Positions 1 through 11,780 of a DNA stretch of 64,000 nucleotides are shown piece by piece. The stretch covers positions 33,463,608-33,527,607 of the forward strand of contig NC_088300.1 in the NCBI RefSeq assembly GCF_032854445.1, written 5' to 3'. Numbering within the stretch: position 1 is the stretch's first letter; each line of letters starts with the position of its first letter. Position numbers and translations under genes: made by a program. Under the pieces are notes generated by a model. It worked only from the letters and a program-made list of their open reading frames with translations. It did no database searches and was not told the DNA's origin. This DNA is from Liolophura sinensis. Taxonomy: Eukaryota; Mollusca; Polyplacophora; Chitonida; Chitonidae.

Positions 1-390
1 TTGTTTCTTCCTTCAAACCCGGCTAATTTCTCTTTGTTGAGAACAAGAAAAACTGCCCGCATCTGTTCAAGTAGCAAACGTTACTTTATTCAGTCCAACT
101 GATATAGATATTTTTGATAACGACAACTATGAAAACAAGGTACTCGATTCGGAGTCCGATTGGATTGACGCACCTACAATGTTAATTGGCCCGTTTTTCC
201 GAGGTCATTTAAGCTATTCACTGATTCGCTTTGCATGATTCCTTTCTAAGTTATTGATTTACACATCTTTTTGATTCTTGGGTTGTTTACCTCAAACGGT
301 CTAACTGTTTAAGCCATGGTGCTGACGGTAGGTGGGAATGGATGGCTATTAAAGTTATTGAAGTTACTGCTATTTAAACATCTACAAGAT

Positions 391-525
391 TTATTTATTG
401 TGTTTTACTCAAGAATGTTTCACTTATACGACGCCGGCCAGCATTCTGATGGGAGGAAACCGAGCTGAGCCCGGGGGAAACCCACGACCATTTGCAGGTT
501 GCTGGGAGACCTGCATCCTACAAGA
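391..525 (-). repeat. SINE family 1, head missing
   Basis: Body segment matching the full copy at 3319-3590 (TTTCACTTATACGACG, GGGAAACCCACGACCATT); the tRNA-like head is absent and the end decays near 525. Confidence 0.85.
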
Positions 526-3306
526 GCAGCAACAAAATATCTCACTAAATTAAAACGTAACCCCAATGTATGTATCAGTATGTATTCATATTTAGCTTAT
601 ATGTGGGTCTAGTTAGTTTTTTGCCTGATGGCGAAATCCTAAATCCATGAAGAACCCTGAAGAGCTGTATAAAAACCACTGCAAAGAGGCAAGTAGGTTT
701 AAAATGGTTATTTACAGTCCATTACTATACTGGGTTATAATTTGAAAGAAGTAGGCCTTCAGTCAAATGTTTCTTCATTCTTTAAAATCCTTGGACCTAA
801 TGCACATTTGAGCTGATGTTGACATTGAAGTGGCATTTATTCCCTCTGCGTCAGTGAGCAATTTAGAGAATGTTTAACCTGATTGTAGTTGATGCCAGGT
901 TACAGTCAACGTCTGTTATACCACACAAGTGTTCGTTTCCAGCGATATTAAGTGTGCATATTCTCATTTGTTCTTCTAGTCTGTGAAAACGAGAGTATAG
1001 ATTCATGTCTATAACTTCGCCAACAATTGTGTTACTCTTATCTGTCAAAATAATAATCATTCTGAGACTGTCATGTGGTGTGCAGATCTTATACTGACGG
1101 CATTAGCCTTTTTAGCTGACATTCTTGTTCAAGCACTCAGTCATCGATATTTTGAACAGCCTGCTTCAACAGTCAACTTGACAACATTTAATCCACGATG
1201 AAATGCCGGTCAATTGTTTCCCTAAACTCTATTTTTTTCCACATGAGTTGTTTTAGTTGGTTCGGTTTATTAAAAAAGGAATAATTAATGTTAAAACTGC
1301 CAAAGATGTTGTTTATCACATCTTTGCGGTTTATGCACCGCCTTCATGGCGTTTATTTTTTGCAGGCGATGGCACGTGTAGTTGACAAGAAGCTAGTATA
1401 GGGAAGAAGTTCTGATGCTTTCCCCAGTGGAAACTTCGATTACGTTTGTGTATATTTCGACATTTATTTAATTATCAACGGAAAATGAGGTAATCGTAGA
1501 ATTAATTCCAAAAGATGTGACATTTTTGTTCAGTAGAATGGCAGTCTCACTTATCCGCTTCTAAAATATCGGTATCGTCGCACTCACTGTTTGATTTCTA
1601 CGAGATCTATAAAGAATTCTTCAAGCAGAGTCAAAAACACAGCTGTTCAGTTAAACGCCTTTAATAGCGTTATTCGATCAAATCGACATATTTGCGTTCT
1701 TCGTCCTGTATAAGTAACTTGAGCGGAAAATTGTTTTGATTGTTCAGTTGTAGGTCTTTTACATATGCGAGGATGAAATTAGTACAAAAATGCCATTTAA
1801 TGTTCTTTCCTTTCCCACTTCGCAATTTTCGTGTTTGGCATAAGAGAGTTGTATGGAGGTTGGAATTCAACAGAATGCTATTGTCTTGCCTTCTGGAAGT
1901 TTATTTGACATAGTTTGACATGACAATGGTTGGATGTGACGTGCGACCAAAATGCCTATACATTTAAAATTGAAAAGAATACATACGATGCACTGTGTAA
2001 TTTATCAGTCGACTTGTTAAGTCGGTTTGCACTCCTAACTTCTGGTTTTGTGGCCTGGCTTACAGACATCTGGTCTTTTATAAAAACACTCGATTTCTTT
2101 GTGTAAGTTCATCTCTGGAGGATTCGCAGTACGTATGTTCCCCGTCAATGTGTTTACCTCATCGATTTCAGAAAATCCTCCAGGCCTTTTCAGAAAGACG
2201 AGGCTTAACATTGGATAGGGCGGGTAATTCCTTAGCGAGTGTCCAACTAATCGATTACATTGTCCAAGTTACGACAACCAACGTCAAGATTGAAAGAATG
2301 GTTCAAGAGATAAGGCCCTGGAAATAAGGCATGAACGTCGTAGCTCTACTTCATTTGCTTTGCTGTCTCTTTTCTTAACGCGTTTATCATGTGTTTAGGT
2401 GAAATATTTATGCCTGTGGCAAGGTATCAGTGCCATTTGTTGGCCTTTCAACGTATGTGTCCAGATGTGTTCCTTGAAATAGCCATCTGTCCATTACAAA
2501 ATAGATATAAAATTCCAGTCTAAGTAAATTAGGCAAACAAGCTAATCCCCATTGCAGCTGGCGGTTTAGAGTTTTCACCCTCCTCGCCATTTGTCACGTA
2601 GCCTTGTTACCACTGGGAAAGACGAGATGTCTGCTTGTTAAGCGATTGATTGTCCCTCCAGACGGTTAAACTCCAGTAGAATATCGGGTAACTCAACCTT
2701 AAAGTGAATTTTGGATTACATTTAATCAGGTTCGATGTAACCAATTCTGGCCCTAATAGACCAGAGCCTCTACCTTCTCAAGGCTTTTGACCATACTTAC
2801 TTCCAGGCAGTAAGTTTAACCTGACCTTTCGTTGCGACTTTCATAGATTCCAAGACAAGGCGGGAATTGGTTCAGCAATGTTATAATATTAATATAGGAA
2901 CCTCCTCATTAGTTTCATTTTCCATGTTAACTAATTTATAGCGTTATACAGATATATTGCAATAAACATTGATTGTGCAGAGATTTAGAAGGTGGACAAT
3001 GTTTCTCACAGGCGACAACTGGGAAATTACGGAATGATACTTAACAGTGATGGAATGTCGTCTGACTTCAAAAGTTCAAGTTTAGCTGCGGACCATCGAC
3101 ACAATTTCTTCCCTATTTGGATTGTTTTTAATACCATAGTTGGATCTTTGTGTCAAACACACATTCGTATACCAACATAGACGTAAATTGGTCAATAATC
3201 GCAAGGCCAATTCCCTCCGAGACACATTTCACTGTATTAATATGTTGCCCTTGGGAATTAGAATTTGATTTAATTTGGACTGTGTAATACTTAAATAAGT
3301 TTTCCG
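526..3306. other. No gene seen
   Basis: A+T-rich DNA with only short, scattered open frames that show no domain or codon pattern. The first 390 bases are likewise empty. No clear repeat seen. Confidence 0.6.
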
Positions 3307-3318
3307 TTTGGTACAATA

Positions 3319-3590
3319 TTTATTTGTTTGATTTATTTGATTGGTGTTTTACATCGCACTCAAGAATATTTCACTTATACGACGGAGGCCAGTATTATAG
3401 TGGGCGGAAACCGGGCAGAGCCTGGTGGAAACCCACGACCATCCGCAGGTTGCTGGAAGACCTTCCCACGTACGGCCGGAGAGGAAGCCAGCATGAGATG
3501 GACTTGAACTCACAGCGATCGCATTTGTCAGAGGCTCCTGGGTCATTACGCTGCTCTAGCGCGCTAACCAACTGAGCCACAGAGGCCCCG
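3319..3590 (-). mobile_element. Full-length SINE (family 1) with target-site duplication
   Basis: On the minus strand the element starts GGGGCCTCTGTGG, with a pol III box A TGGCTCAGTTGG (3579-3568) and box B GTTCAAGTC (within 3500-3511) spaced as in a tRNA. A conserved body and an AAATA-rich 3' tail follow. Flanks carry a 12-bp direct repeat, TTTGGTACAATA at 3307-3318 and TTTGATACAATA at 3591-3602. It resembles mollusc SINEs of the V-SINE or Meta-SINE type; the exact family is not assigned. Confidence 0.9.
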
Positions 3591-3602
3591 TTTGATACAA
3601 TA

Positions 3603-5439
3603 AGTTTTGTTTATCAAATTCCTTGACGTATTGATGGCATTAGTTTTGTGGAAATTGGTTGTTCCCTATATCAACGGACTATATACATATCCTGAAGTTC
3701 CCTTAATCGGACAATTGGTTTGTTATGACCTGCATCCACTATATTGAATCTGGGTAAGTTTACAAATCTACCAATGGCTTTATAAGCCAGCACATTAGTC
3801 GATTCCGAAACCTGGTAAACAACTCCAGACATAAAGTCTTCAGTGATTCTTGATGGTTTTGATACCCTGCCTTCAGGAAACCGGGATAAACCTACGACCT
3901 TCCGCAGATTTTAATTGTTTTGTGTATATAGAGCAGAATAAACTTGTTACATAGTTAGAAAACCGTTATTTCAAGCACACTTCTTTACGTTATCGTGTTT
4001 GGAATGATGTATAAGTTCTATACTAAATGCTTCTTCACTTATAAAATGTTCTTGTCTCTACTATCCATTTAAGAGGCTATATTGGCACTAAAGTGCTACT
4101 TACTCCCACTGTAGCGGACTCTAGCCAGTGACATAATTTTTTTAAAGTCATTTAAGCCGTCTAGCCACAGCTGTCAACGCAACAAAGCGTTCGTCTTATC
4201 GAACAGAAAGTCGTGTAACTGTATCACTCAGTTTGTCGTCACCTGTTGTCTGAGACGTCTGGCACCATGAAAGCCGAGAGATCTCATCCTAAACGTTTCG
4301 TTATGACCCGTCTCCCACAAGAACGTACAGTTTTTCCTTCGAGACTGACTTCAAAATTAGATTTTATTATGACCGTCTGGCGCTAGGTTTCGCCACCCTA
4401 CAGACATGCTGTCTCGGAAATTTCTTCCTGTACACGTGTACAGCCTACACGACAGTTATAGGCAATTTTCTTCACGGGATATATTCATACTCTTAACGGT
4501 TTTAGGTTCAAGTCGATTATTGGATTAAGATCAAGGGATGCCCAACAAGGTTGTTGGACGACGAATCGCTCTAGATATAATTGATTAATACAGCTTCACC
4601 GACATATTTTCTTCATTGGGTGCGATGAGAAACTTCCCAGATCTGGGACATACATGTAGAAAAGTTTGCAGTTCATCCAAACAGCGTATAAACCATCGAG
4701 TTAAATGATATGTTCTGTCAGGAAACATGAAATTTCAGCACACTACATGTGGATATTAGAATGTACATGTATGGGTTTCAAATCAGACGTAATCCTTCAA
4801 CATAAAGAAACATGGAGTTCCCCAAGTACTGAAATATGGGCATTGATGTGGTAATGGAAACGTCTGCTGCAATGTTTTAGTCTGTCTGTCTACATTCTTT
4901 TACTTAATAATGAAGAAATCAAGCTCCGAGAAAATTTTCAATTTTACACGATCCTGATACCCATGTCTCTATATAGTTCATTTTTGAACATAGCTTTTAC
5001 TTTTGAATCAATTTATAACAACATTCTTTACTCAACATATTGAAAACTTCCAAAAGCAGAAACAAGTTTGGCAAGATTGGGCGTCATTCATCCCCTGGCG
5101 GAGATTACTCGGACCTAAACAACAAAAATCAAGTGAATATTCTTTTTGAAATTCCTTTTTGATTTAATATTGTCGTAGCTATATGAAGAGGACATGCGTT
5201 CAGATTTTTATCTTTTACTCTATATTCTATTAAGATCTTCATGCTGGACTAATAGGCCTTCTGTTAAAAGATATGGCCCCTCGCGGGAATTTGCCAAAGG
5301 ATGACTGCCGCCGTTTAATATTCCTACGTATCAATGTGGCGTCCGTTTACTCCCAAAAGGTTTACCTTTTTTATGGAAAGCACAAAATGTTTTTAGTGAA
5401 GCTAGCTTGTATATCGCATTTGCAGTAGGCCAGTAATGT
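3603..5439. other. No gene seen apart from one SINE fragment
   Basis: Contains the SINE fragment at 3874-3910. No supported exon or RNA gene. Confidence 0.6.
3874..3910 (-). repeat. SINE family 1 body fragment
   Basis: AGGAAACCGGGATAAACC followed by TACGACCTTCCGCAG matches a short internal part of the SINE body, about 280 bp from the full copy. Confidence 0.6.
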
Positions 5440-6270
5440 CGGATTATAGTCTATTTCTTTAGCAAGTCTCCTATATTTAGTTGTCTGCAAAATTAGCCAT
5501 ACTCGCTACCAAACCTGCCTTTAGTCAGTGACACATAACAACAAAACTCTACATATGGATATGTTTGAAGTTCATATACTTGCAAAGGCACAACACTTTT
5601 TTAAATTCATAATGTTAAGGTCCAAAGGCTCGTTTTCGAAGGCAAGAATGCATTGCCTCGGGTGATGTCATAATTATTCAAAATCCGGGCATGCTGGTTA
5701 TTGGGAGTTCAACATGTTTTGAGTTTTGACAGGAGGGGTGGGGGGCGACACCAGTTATTTAAACTGATATCGACTTTACTGTTTCTGACACTGCCATATT
5801 TAAAATTGTTTACACGTTTAGTACAATATAACCTTAAGAAAGGAATTTTATTTTATCTCTTGTTGCATATGATCTCACGGCAGTATGGTTTTAGAAATGT
5901 ACGTTAGGAAATTAAAGCGATCCAGTCTATTCGCAGAAACAATGGCGCAGAGTGTGTTACTGCGTAGAGTTTGTTGGCGCAGCCATTGTGTAGCAAATTA
6001 CCCTTTGCCCAGTATGCAAACAGACCTTTGGATAATTATGACATCACCCGAGTTCTTGGTGTCGAAACTAAGCTTACGGAGTTTAACATTATGAATTAGA
6101 AAAGGTAACTGCAATTTCTTTGTAGTCCTAATAATATGGACGTCAAACCTATCAATGTGCAGAACTTGTTACGTGTCACTGACTAAATGCAATTTTGGTA
6201 GCGAGTATGACTTATTTTACATACAGCTGAATATAGGCGACTGGCTAAAAGAATCGACTATAACCTCAAT
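5440..6270. mobile_element. Foldback-type element with long inverted arms
   Basis: The left arm (about 5440-5690) and the reverse complement of the right arm (about 6015-6270) share TCATACTCGCTACCAAA-like, GTCAGTGACAC and GATGTCATAATTAT blocks in the same order. The arms are about 230-250 bp and the centre about 320 bp. The centre holds a smaller inverted pair, CAATGGCGCAG and GCGCAGCCATTG, near 5940-5990. No transposase is seen. A third, single arm lies at 62185-62480. Confidence 0.85.
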
Positions 6271-8699
6271 GGGTATCTAGCAAGACGTAGTCACTCAATG
6301 ACACTCGCCACAGCTTGTTAATACTAAGGCGAAGCCAAAAATGCAGTATTTAGCAAGTATTGGATGTTCCTTGTTCTTGTGTGACAGCAATTATTACTTC
6401 GATAGAAACACATCGTCAGACGTGAAGAAAACATAACTATGTCAGGAGATTAAACAAACTTAAAAAAATGTTGTTCACTGCATCAAACCAACACACATTG
6501 ATTACTTACTTATATATTGTATGTGGATGATGGAAGAGGGTGGATGTAAGGCCTCGGTCGAAACTGAGGGGTCATGCAGAGGGGGAGAACAGTAAGGACG
6601 GTGAATCATGTCAGTTTGAACCATTACAGTAAACGTTAGAACCATTATAACAAATGAGAGAATCTCTTTGCTTGCCGTATTTGAAGCCAATAATAATAAT
6701 AATAACACAAAAAATATTTTCAACACTGGATTGAACTTGGCCGTTCGGGAAAGGTTAGAAATCATTTCATTGAAGATCGTCGCGTACAATGTCAAGTTTT
6801 CAGAGACGCGTGCTTTTTGTTAAAGATTCTGTCTCTTTAAAGTTTATTTCATTCTTTTTTTACCACGCGTTAAGTGTCTCAGTGTGGCTCTGAAGGACCT
6901 TTTATTTCCGTGATCTAATTAACTCTGCCCTTTCATTTTTGTATTAGATGTGATAGAAATGTCATGATGGGAAAAAATGTAGCTTTCTTTCTTTTCCTAG
7001 TTCACGATTTTTAAATGAGTTTCTTTATCGATATCGCTCACTGTAACATTAATCTAAAACTAAATGATTGTGTTAGCGGTGATATATACACCTTAACCTA
7101 TTGGCTTTTACTGAAACACATCTTAAAGAACTGTTCATTAGGTATAATACGATTAAAATGTTTCCTTTCCAAATGAATACTACGTGGATTTTTATTTATT
7201 TACTTCATCGTTGCGTAACTTTTACATTTCAGATAATGTCTGCCTTTCATGTTCGTGGTGCCCCGATGACAACAAGAGGTCTAAGACGCTCGTGTGTCCG
7301 TTTGCACAGATTAATCTTCGTAGAAGACCACTTATGTGATGTGAATATCTGGACGTAACAAAGTGTGTCAGTGACTTATCAAAGGTTGGCGGATTTCTCT
7401 GGGCACTTCAGTTTCCGCCAGCCATAAAACTGACCGCCATCGCTTTAGTGTACGGATTTAAGTGTTTTCCAGCCCGCAGTTACCTTGTAATTGTATTTTC
7501 TACAGGGCACTGTATGTTTTTGCTGTAGCCATGCAGTACTAAACATTCAAATACTAAATTTAATTTTCGGACTATTGTGCTGCTTAACCAGGTTGCGCGG
7601 TTTCCTCTTCAGGGATAAATTCCATTTTGACTAAAACTCAAAATTTCAATATAACACGTATTGCATTACCAACGAAGTTGAAATTTGTCTCAACACTTGC
7701 TAAGCGTACCTAGTGACCCCTTACATTCAGATCGGAAATCGTCTCCCTGTCTCACAGAGTAATTATTAACCTGCCCACCGTGACAGATCTTCTGCTGAAT
7801 GAATCAAAGGCTTTCCCGGTATGTAGTGGAAACGGTTATATAACGGCTGAAGTCAAAGAGTCGTGCCAGCAAAAATACCCGTTACCATACCTTGGCCTAT
7901 TGTGTCTTTCTTTTTTCAAATATAAAAAGGCAGCTTTGTTAAATCGGCCCCAGATATATTACAATATATCACAACTGTCGACACAACTCGCTATTCTTTC
8001 TCGCACAATGATGAAATCACCTGCTGATCTCATGAACTTTGATAATCACCAGAATGTTGTGGCAACGGGTAGGGGTTTTGGTGATTAACGAACCAATCGA
8101 CTGACTACATATGTGCTATATGGCAACGGCTAGTCCCGCTGTGAAGAAAGATCTGTGTCCCAAAATCCAAGATCCTGGTAACCATATGTAATGCCTTAAA
8201 CCCAGTGATTGTTGGATCTGGTCTACCTGCCTATTTCAGCTAAACGTCACTGACTGTTCTCACACCACGCTGGAGGACATGAAGTTGTTTTCTGTTCAGT
8301 CATGCACTATCAAAACGAATTATTTATGGATTTATTCACGAATGCAATTCTCAAAACTCACAAATGTAGCCAAATTACAAGCCAGGCACAAACTTTATCG
8401 TTTGCATTGTTCGGGTGTGTTTATTTGTTTGCTGTGAGAGTAGCGATGGTAGGTCCATGTGGAAGAATTCGTTCATTTGAAAACAAAACTGCATGTACCG
8501 GTTCGTTTCCATTTTAACAGAAATTGTCATCAGTGTTCTGCACATTGTAGATATGCAATCCTATATCCGTAAAAGGGTTTGTTGTAAAAACAGTTGGTGG
8601 TTAGTAGTACAACTGAATTACTGAAATGTAAAAATCAAGGCGTTGTGGGTCTACCCACCAGGCTGTCCACAACGCAGCAGATATTTATGTAAACGTCTG
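6271..8699. other. No gene seen
   Basis: Open frames of 70 to 100 codons occur (for example 7780-8088), with mixed composition and no recognisable motif. A short AAT repeat lies near 6690. Confidence 0.55.
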
Positions 8700-9110
8700 G
8701 TCCATTTCTCATTGTTAATTTTGTTAGGAGTCTGGTTGCTTAAGGACCAAGGATCTCGGTTAGTTAAGTTCCATCTCCCAGCAGAGCATGGTTTATTCGA
8801 AACGGCTGACTTTACAACAAGATTTCAATTTCGATGTCTGGAGCAAATGTTCGCTAAGTTAAGCCTCTCGGATCTTCTTTATCGTGTTCTTCCAGGTGGG
8901 AGAGTTATTAAAAGGAATCTCCTAATAGCCATACTTAGCTTAAATAGCCAGGCGGTTACCGCTTCTGTGCTTTCATTTGATTAAGGTGAAGTCCTTCAAC
9001 CAGATCGTTTTGTCCTCTCCATAGTAATTGGTTGATACAACCATATCGACATATCGTCGTCATGTAGAACTTAAAGAGGCAAAGAAGCCTATAGCGTCGT
9101 CGACAGGTCT
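8700..9110 (+). repeat. Unnamed dispersed repeat R1, copy 1
   Basis: Shares CATCTCCCAGCAGAGC, GCTTTCATTTGATTAA and TTCAACCAGATCG-like blocks, in order and orientation, with 20480-20905 and 22605-23015. The 113-codon open frame here is part of the repeat and not conserved. Confidence 0.7.
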
Positions 9111-10862
9111 GCCATAGGGCTGAAGCCGAGACGTGAAAGTGGTGTACGCTCAGGCGTGCAAAAGAGTACCGAGGGTAGGTCCGTGGATCATTGCAGGCTA
9201 TTCTCAGCAGGTAATTGCTAGGCCTGTATACCAAGCAAATGGCGCCATGATGTTTAGGATAAATTCCAAGGAAAAACCGCGGTCGTGCGTCAGGGTTCTG
9301 TGGTCAGAGGGTCAGGAACAACATCTACACGATTCCATTCAGTACTCTGCCAGCCCCTTCCTTGAGAGACCACGTGAAAAAGAACAAAATCCTTAGTCTG
9401 TTTACGTGAAACGTGAACAAGTTTGGTCATTAAAGACGAATATTAGATATTAATTTTAATTAGATTTTTAGAAAATAGCACATCAAATGAACCTTACTTG
9501 TGGATCATCGGAAATTACTGATATGCCTTAAAGTTACGAGATTCTGATGTGACAGAAAGAATCTCTCGATGCCTTGGCCTACCCGGCATCATGGTTGTGC
9601 CTTACATACAGGAGTTCTGTCGGGTCTCTGAACTCTGCGATTTTTTGGAACATTTTCTTACCTAACTGTGGATTGGAGTATTTACATCACTGTATTATTT
9701 TTGCCTAATTCCACTGTGCTGTTATAGGGCTTGTATTTGGCTTCTGTTTAAGCAGGAATAGTTGGAATAAGACGTAAACTTTCAATAGGCCGTATTTTAC
9801 GGGTTACGGGAGACCACTTGCCATTAATCATACTGTGCTGCGTTGTCACTCATTGTACTGTGAAACTTTTATATTTTAAACTGTCCGTTGTGTACCATAA
9901 CCAGTATTAAATTCGTTTATATTGTCCTCGCTTGCAGACAACTGTGATGCAGAGTGGGTCTATTAATGTCATCCTGTAAATACTGTGGTCATATCCACAG
10001 ATTGGATTTCAGGAAAATAGGGTACACAGGAGTGCGTCTACATTTCGTTAGTCAAAACATGTCTCCCACAACAGCCCAGATAGGTGTTTTCCATCTCTAT
10101 ATGCATATCTTAATAAACTCTTGAGTGTTCGATTCATGTACTTTATTGAATTTAGTCTGTCTGACTGTCAGGTTTACTTTTGTCAATAGGTAAGGTTTTG
10201 CGAAAATGAAAACGCGTTCATTGTCAAGGACGGTATACTCTATGGTATAACCGGGCGATTAACTGGTTGTTCTGTTTGAGCCCCGTAATAGAGATCCAGG
10301 TTGGCAATATTACCATTAAGCCGAACCAAGCGGATGGTAAGCCCGATCCCTTGTAGGTTGTCGAGATGTGCTGTTTTGGCAAAGTGTGCTCCAGTCGTGT
10401 CAAACCCATCTTAATCCGGCTTAGCTTGTGTCGACTTAAATGCCGCTTAAACACAAGTGAAGCAGCAAAATATATGTAGAAAATTAGCACAAACTACAAT
10501 CTAGATATATTTCACTGATAGATATATGACAGTCAGTGAACATTCACTGATTTCAAAGAAAAAAAAGAAGGAAAATTCACCAAAAATTGATACATTCTAA
10601 ACACGTTTTGTAATGACTGATGATGGTGTTAATATTTCCCTATTCTGAAGTACGGTGTAAAACACCAGTCAAATAAATATATAACATTTACCAGATTAAT
10701 CCGCTAGGACACACGAGGTGTGGGTTCAAACCTGGTCATGGCCAGCGAATTTGTAGATTTCTGCATTTACAACAAACGCTCCACCACGCTCCTGTTGCCA
10801 CTTGACGTTCTCCTATGTTCATGGAACATAACATGTACTGTCTAGTTAAGAAAACGTACATT
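9111..10862. other. No gene seen
   Basis: Holds the SINE tail at 10636-10682 just before the minisatellite. Nothing else is supported. Confidence 0.55.
10636..10682 (+). repeat. SINE family 1, 3' end fragment
   Basis: Reverse orientation of the 3' end: GTGTAAAACACCAGTCAAATA with an A/T-rich tail. Confidence 0.65.
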
Positions 10863-11780
10863 ACCCTAATACAAGTTTTAGAACATTGCCCTCATACAGG
10901 TGTTAGAACATCACTCACACACAGGTGTTAGAACATCGCCCTCACACAAGTGTTAGGACACCACCTTCACACAGGTATTAGAACATCACCCTCACACAGG
11001 TGTTAGAACATCACCCTCACACAGGTGTTAGAACATCGCCCTCACACAGGTGTTAGGACACCACCCTCACATAGGTATTAGAACAGCACCCTCACACAGG
11101 TGTTAGAACATCACCCTCACACAGGTGTTAGAACATCGCCCTCACACTGGGGTTAGGACACCACCCTCACATAGGTATTAGAACATTGCCCTCACACAGG
11201 TGTTAGAACATCACCCTCACATATGTGTTAGAACATAACCTTCACACAGATGTTAGAACATCACCCTCACACAGGTGTTATAACATCGCCCTCACACAGG
11301 TATTAGAACATCACCCTCACACAGATGTTAAATCATCACCTTCACACAGGTATTAGGACATCACCCTCATACATTTGTTAGAACATCGCCCTCATACATT
11401 TGTTACAACATCACACTCAAACAGGTGTTAAAGCATCACCTTCACACAGGTTTTAGAACATCGCCCTCACACAGGTGTTAGAACATCAGCCTCACACAGG
11501 TGTTAGGACACCACCCTCACACAGATGTTAGAACATCACCCTCACACAGGTGTTACAACATCACCCTCACACCAGGTGTTAGAACATCACCTTCACACAG
11601 GTGTTACAACATCACCCTCACACAAGTGTTAGAACATCGCTCTCACACAGGTGTTAGAACATCACCCTCACACAAGTGCTAGAACATCGCCCTTACACAA
11701 ATCTTAGAACATCGCTCTCACACAGGTGTTAGAACATCACCCTCACACAAGTGTTACAACATCGCCCTCACACAGGTGTT
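10863..11780. repeat. 25-bp minisatellite, about 37 units, with a 100-bp higher-order period
   Basis: The unit is close to TGTTAGAACATCACCCTCAC followed by ACAGG. Variant positions recur: the GGACACC variant appears at 10952, 11052 and 11152, exactly 100 bp (four units) apart, and again near 11502. The unit length is not a multiple of three, so the open frames through it are chance products with a 75-bp coding period. Confidence 0.95.

Noticed and set aside
3349-3580. Open frames on both strands around 3.4 kb
   Set aside because: They are readings of the SINE body, which has the same frames in many copies.
3500-3589. Possible functional tRNA gene on the minus strand
   Set aside because: Box A and box B are present, but no full cloverleaf or anticodon arm forms and the sequence continues into a SINE body flanked by a target-site duplication.
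8643-8984. Plus-strand open frame of 113 codons
   Set aside because: Lies in repeat R1 and is not conserved in the other two copies.
11500-11682. Histidine/threonine-rich open frame
   Set aside because: It is a reading of the 25-bp minisatellite; the frame changes with each unit.
10863-11780. Regular short repeats that might be taken for a CRISPR array
   Set aside because: Units are directly adjacent with no unique spacers, and the genome is animal.
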